A program made the translations under genes and the position numbers. This document shows, piece by piece, positions 5,719 to 7,495 of a stretch of 7,495 nucleotides of DNA. A model generated the notes under the pieces. It was given only the letters and a program-made list of their open reading frames with translations, was not told the origin of the DNA and ran no database searches. Source of the DNA: an uncultured Christensenella sp. (GTDB lineage Bacteria; Bacillota; Clostridia; Christensenellales; UBA1242); assembly GCA_949291975.1 (NCBI GenBank), contig CASEYA010000012.1, positions 1 to 7,495 on the forward strand. The letters run 5' to 3'. Each line of letters starts with the position of its first letter. Positions within the stretch are counted from its first letter, which is position 1.

Positions 5719-5748
5719 TTTTATAACTTTATTTATTAGGAACAAAAT

Positions 5749-6507
5749 ATGGAAAAAATTAAAGAATATAACTTATTAAGACTTATTACTGACGCTAAGG
5801 AATGCAATAATGCTGAAATAAAAAGATTTTACCAGAGCAGAATTTTGGAAAGTGGAAGTTTGCAACTTGCTCTTAAATTTGCAAAAGAAGTTCCAGATGC
5901 AGACATAGATATTTTACAGCAAAAAATTATTGAAAGCGGAAGCCCTATTTGGAATTATCAATTTGTAAAAGATGTTAAAAACGCAGACATAAAAAAGGCA
6001 GAAGAAGTTGTTTTGAAATCGTGTCATCCTGAAATAAACTTTTTATTTGCTAAAAATATTAAAGGAGCAGACATAAAGGCTCATGAGCAAACAATAATTA
6101 AAAGTGGTGACGCAAAACACTGCAGAATGTTTGCACAAGAGTTTATTGAAGCTGATTTTAAAGGTTTACAACAAGCAGTTATTGAAAGTGGTGATGTAAA
6201 GGAATGTTTTGAGTTTGCAAAATTGCCAAAAGCGGATATTTTAGCTTTGGGACAGGTTGTTATTGACAGCAGAGATATATATTATAATTACATTTTTGCT
6301 GAAACTATTTATGGTGCAGATGTTGATGACCACAAAAAGATTTTAGAAGATGCACTTCAAACTCAATATTTCAAAGAAAATAGAGTCAAAATAATAAAAG
6401 AACAAATTGCAGAACTTAATGAAAAAGCAACACAACTTGATGCTCTTGTTAAAAGACGCAATGAGAAGGCGCTAAAATCAAACTTAAATAAACCACCAGT
6501 TTTGTAA
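5749..6507 (+). CDS. Repeat protein of unknown function (six 28-residue helical-type repeats plus coiled coil)
   Basis: The 252-residue product is built from repeats starting at residues 22, 51, 79, 107, 135 and 162, with a partial one at 190. Units are 28 residues, except the first (29) and the fifth (27). The consensus is A-D-I-x4-Q-x2-[IV]-I-x-S-G-[DS]-x5-F-A-K-x-[IV]-x-G, seen for example in ADIKAHEQTIIKSGDAKHC (107-125). The pattern suggests two short helices per unit, stacking into a solenoid used for binding. The C-terminus (about 205-240) is a charged heptad-like coiled coil (KEQIAELNEKATQLDALVKR). There is no signal peptide or membrane segment, so it is probably cytosolic. I cannot assign it to a named repeat family; it differs from classic TPR, Sel1 and ankyrin spacing. 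It is monocistronic, with a strong promoter, a good ribosome binding site and a strong terminator. The partner and role are unknown. Confidence 0.9.
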   Translation: MEKIKEYNLLRLITDAKECNNAEIKRFYQSRILESGSLQLALKFAKEVPDADIDILQQKIIESGSPIWNYQFVKDVKNADIKKAEEVVLKSCHPEINFLFAKNIKGADIKAHEQTIIKSGDAKHCRMFAQEFIEADFKGLQQAVIESGDVKECFEFAKLPKADILALGQVVIDSRDIYYNYIFAETIYGADVDDHKKILEDALQTQYFKENRVKIIKEQIAELNEKATQLDALVKRRNEKALKSNLNKPPVL

Positions 6508-6512
6508 TCTTG

Positions 6513-6542
6513 AAAAGGACAATTTTGTCCTTTTTTATTTTT
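6513..6542 (+). terminator. Terminator of the repeat-protein gene
   Basis: AAAAGGACA (6513-6521) and TGTCCTTTT (6526-6534) form a perfect 9-bp stem with a 4-base loop. The T-run continues through 6542 with one A. It starts six bases after the stop codon. Confidence 0.9.
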
Positions 6543-6545
6543 ATA

Positions 6546-6952
6546 TGTGTGCAACTGCTGAATTGATTATATTAACATATCTGCAAATATTTCCTTTATT
6601 TAAAAGTATAAAAAATAACTCTATTTATGATTATAACACCTATCTACAAAAATAAATTATAAAGAAAATTTTATTAATATTTCTCTAATTGTGTTTTTGG
6701 TTTAATTAACTTCAATTTAATAAACTTTTTTAAAAAATAATGATATTTATATTAATTCATTTATAAAAGCATCAGTTATTTAAACGCACAGTAAAAGATG
6801 GCAGTGATATTTTGCTTTGCTTAATATAAAAAAATAATAAAAGTTTATATTAAAATTTTTGATAGGGTGACAAATTATCAATCTTAAAAATTATTTATAT
6901 TTAATAATATAATAAATTAAAAACCCATGTAATAAACATGAGATTTTTGAAT
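6546..6952. other. AT-rich gap without a recognisable gene
   Basis: No credible gene, tRNA or repeat array is visible on either strand. There are scattered TATAAT-like hexamers expected in such AT-rich DNA, a 6-bp inverted repeat at 6859-6881 and a small hairpin at 6926-6940. It separates the plus-strand repeat-protein gene from the converging rRNA operon. Confidence 0.6.
6919..6940 (-). terminator. Possible second rRNA terminator
   Basis: On minus, CATGT pairs with ACATG (6940-6936 and 6930-6926) with a 5-base loop, followed by GG and five T. It lies just downstream of the main rRNA terminator, and tandem terminators are common after rRNA operons. The stem is short, so confidence is low. 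Confidence 0.35.
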
Positions 6953-6988
6953 AAAAAAGACCAGACTTAACAAAAGTTAAAACTGGTC
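6953..6988 (-). terminator. Terminator of the rRNA operon
   Basis: On minus, GACCAGTTTTAAC pairs with GTTAAGTCTGGTC around a TTTT loop (arms 6988-6976 and 6971-6959, with a small internal mismatch), followed by six T (6958-6953). It begins eight bases past the 3' end of 5S. Confidence 0.9.
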
Positions 6989-6996
6989 AGTAGAAA

Positions 6997-7112
6997 TCTG
7001 GCAACGTCCTATTTTCCCAGCTAACTGCGTAGCAAGTATCTTCGGCGCAGAAGGGCTTAACTTCTGTGTTCGGAATGAGAACAGGTGGGACCCCTTCGCT
7101 ATAATCACCAGA
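6997..7112 (-). rRNA. rrf: 5S ribosomal RNA
   Basis: The minus strand reads as a complete 5S rRNA of about 116 bases. It begins TCTGGTGATTATAGCGAAGG and ends GACGTTGCCAGA. The ends TCTGG and CCAGA pair as helix I. The conserved loop segments CCGAACACAGAAGTTAAGC and GGTCCCACCTG are present in the right order. It lies downstream of 23S in the usual order. In addition to read-through from the rRNA operon, it has its own consensus promoter in the spacer (7159-7187). Confidence 0.96.
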
Positions 7113-7121
7113 AATGGTACA

Positions 7122-7142
7122 GTGTGTTTGTGACAAGCACAC
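7122..7142 (-). other. Hairpin in the 5S precursor leader
   Basis: On minus, GTGTG and CACAC (7142-7138 and 7126-7122) enclose a further short TTG/CAA pairing. It lies between the internal promoter start point (about 7152) and the 5S 5' end (7112), so it would form in the precursor. It could help maturation, but this is inference. Confidence 0.3.
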
Positions 7143-7158
7143 TCACAACTGCATAGCC

Positions 7159-7187
7159 ATTATATCAAAACAAATGAAATCTGTCAA
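7159..7187 (-). promoter_or_regulatory. Perfect consensus promoter in the 23S-5S spacer, directed at 5S
   Basis: On minus, TTGACA (7187-7182), exactly 17 bp, then TATAAT (7164-7159), preceded by TGA as an extended -10. All twelve hexamer bases match the sigma-A consensus. Transcription should start near 7152, about 40 bases before 5S. It is the strongest promoter sequence in the window. Confidence 0.8.
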
Positions 7188-7231
7188 CAAAATTAACAAA
7201 CATTTTTAACTTTTTTAAAACTTGTCAACGC

Positions 7232-7259
7232 GAAAGCCTGTAAAATAATTTACGCTTTC
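7232..7259 (-). other. Hairpin just after the 23S 3' end
   Basis: GAAAGC and GCTTTC (7232-7237 and 7254-7259), together with GTAAA/TTTAC inside, form an 11-bp stem with a 2-base bulge and a 4-base loop. It begins about five bases after the 23S 3' end on minus and has no T-run. An RNase processing site or 23S end protection is plausible; termination is not. Confidence 0.4.
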
Positions 7260-7263
7260 AATT

Positions 7264-7495
7264 GATCAAGCCCTCGACCGATTAGTACTGGTCAGCTGAA
7301 TACATTACTGCACTTACACCTCCAGCCTATCAACCTCATAATCTTTAAGGGGTCTTACCAGGTTAACCCTGTGGGATATCTTATCTTAAGGTGGGTTTCA
7401 CGCTTATATGCTTTCAGCGTTTATCCCTTCCGTACTTCGATACTCTGCAATGCTGCTGGCGCAACAACAGATACACAATAGGTACGTTCACTCCG
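7264..7495 (-). rRNA. rrl: 23S ribosomal RNA, 3' end (partial)
   Basis: The minus strand matches the last ~230 bases of bacterial 23S rRNA. Landmarks are the segment with GTACGGAAGGGATAA, GCTGAAAGCATATAAGC, the AAGATAAGATATCCC segment, and the 3' end CAGTACTAATCGGTCGAGGG. The exact 3' end (about 7264) is set by analogy with other Bacillota and may shift by a few bases. The 5' part lies beyond the right edge. Confidence 0.95.

Noticed and set aside
6363..6554. 63-codon minus-strand ORF over the end of the repeat-protein gene
   Set aside because: It starts in the terminator and is antisense to the coiled-coil coding region.
6859..6881. 6-bp inverted repeat TTGATA/TATCAA
   Set aside because: It is short and AT-rich, with no gene or promoter beside it. 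Chance is a sufficient explanation.
7223..7228. A second TTGACA on minus in the 23S-5S spacer
   Set aside because: No -10-like hexamer lies at 16-18 bp from it.
7113..7263. tRNA gene in the 23S-5S spacer
   Set aside because: I see no cloverleaf or T-loop consensus (GTTCRANNC) there. The spacer holds hairpins and a promoter only.

Overview
The window is strongly AT-rich DNA with standard-code genes (TGG for Trp, TGA used as a stop), AGGAG-type ribosome binding sites, compact hairpin-plus-T-run terminators and sigma-A promoters of the extended -10 type (TGnTATAAT). With the 5S/23S rRNA sequence this suggests a low-GC Gram-positive bacterium (Bacillota), probably an uncultured clostridium-like lineage. 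That placement is inference; no species can be named from the sequence.

Layout, left to right. Positions 1-415 hold two overlapping small genes of unknown function on the minus strand. The first lacks a good start codon unless one A is removed from an A5 run. The second runs off the left edge. A gene-poor AT-rich stretch follows to about 830. Then comes a minus-strand two-gene operon: a promoter at 2758-2786, a double-length ThyX-family protein (flavin-dependent thymidylate synthase family), an intercistronic hairpin, an unknown 190-residue protein, and a terminator at 831-861. Upstream of it, also on minus, is a monocistronic P-type cation ATPase. Its promoter sits so close to the ATG that the mRNA should be leaderless or nearly so.

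Next is a divergent pair. A short minus-strand ORF (58 codons) faces a plus-strand gene for a 252-residue protein made of six 28-residue helical-type repeats. A 10-bp inverted repeat, with arms lying in or against the two promoters, looks like an operator. After a second AT-rich gap come the end of an rRNA operon on minus (terminator, complete 5S) and the 3' end of 23S, cut by the right edge. The 23S-5S spacer contains a perfect consensus promoter (TTGACA-17-TATAAT with TGn) aimed at 5S alone.

How the genes relate: the ThyX-like protein would act in dTMP synthesis if catalytic, and the 190-residue protein is co-transcribed with it. The ATPase, the repeat protein and the rRNA genes are separate transcription units. 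I see no CRISPR array, tRNA, transposase or integrase. The points most worth a second look are the tandem ThyX with complementary degenerate halves, the internal 5S promoter, the leaderless ATPase promoter, the 28-residue repeat protein with its divergent operator, and the one-base frame interruption at the left end.
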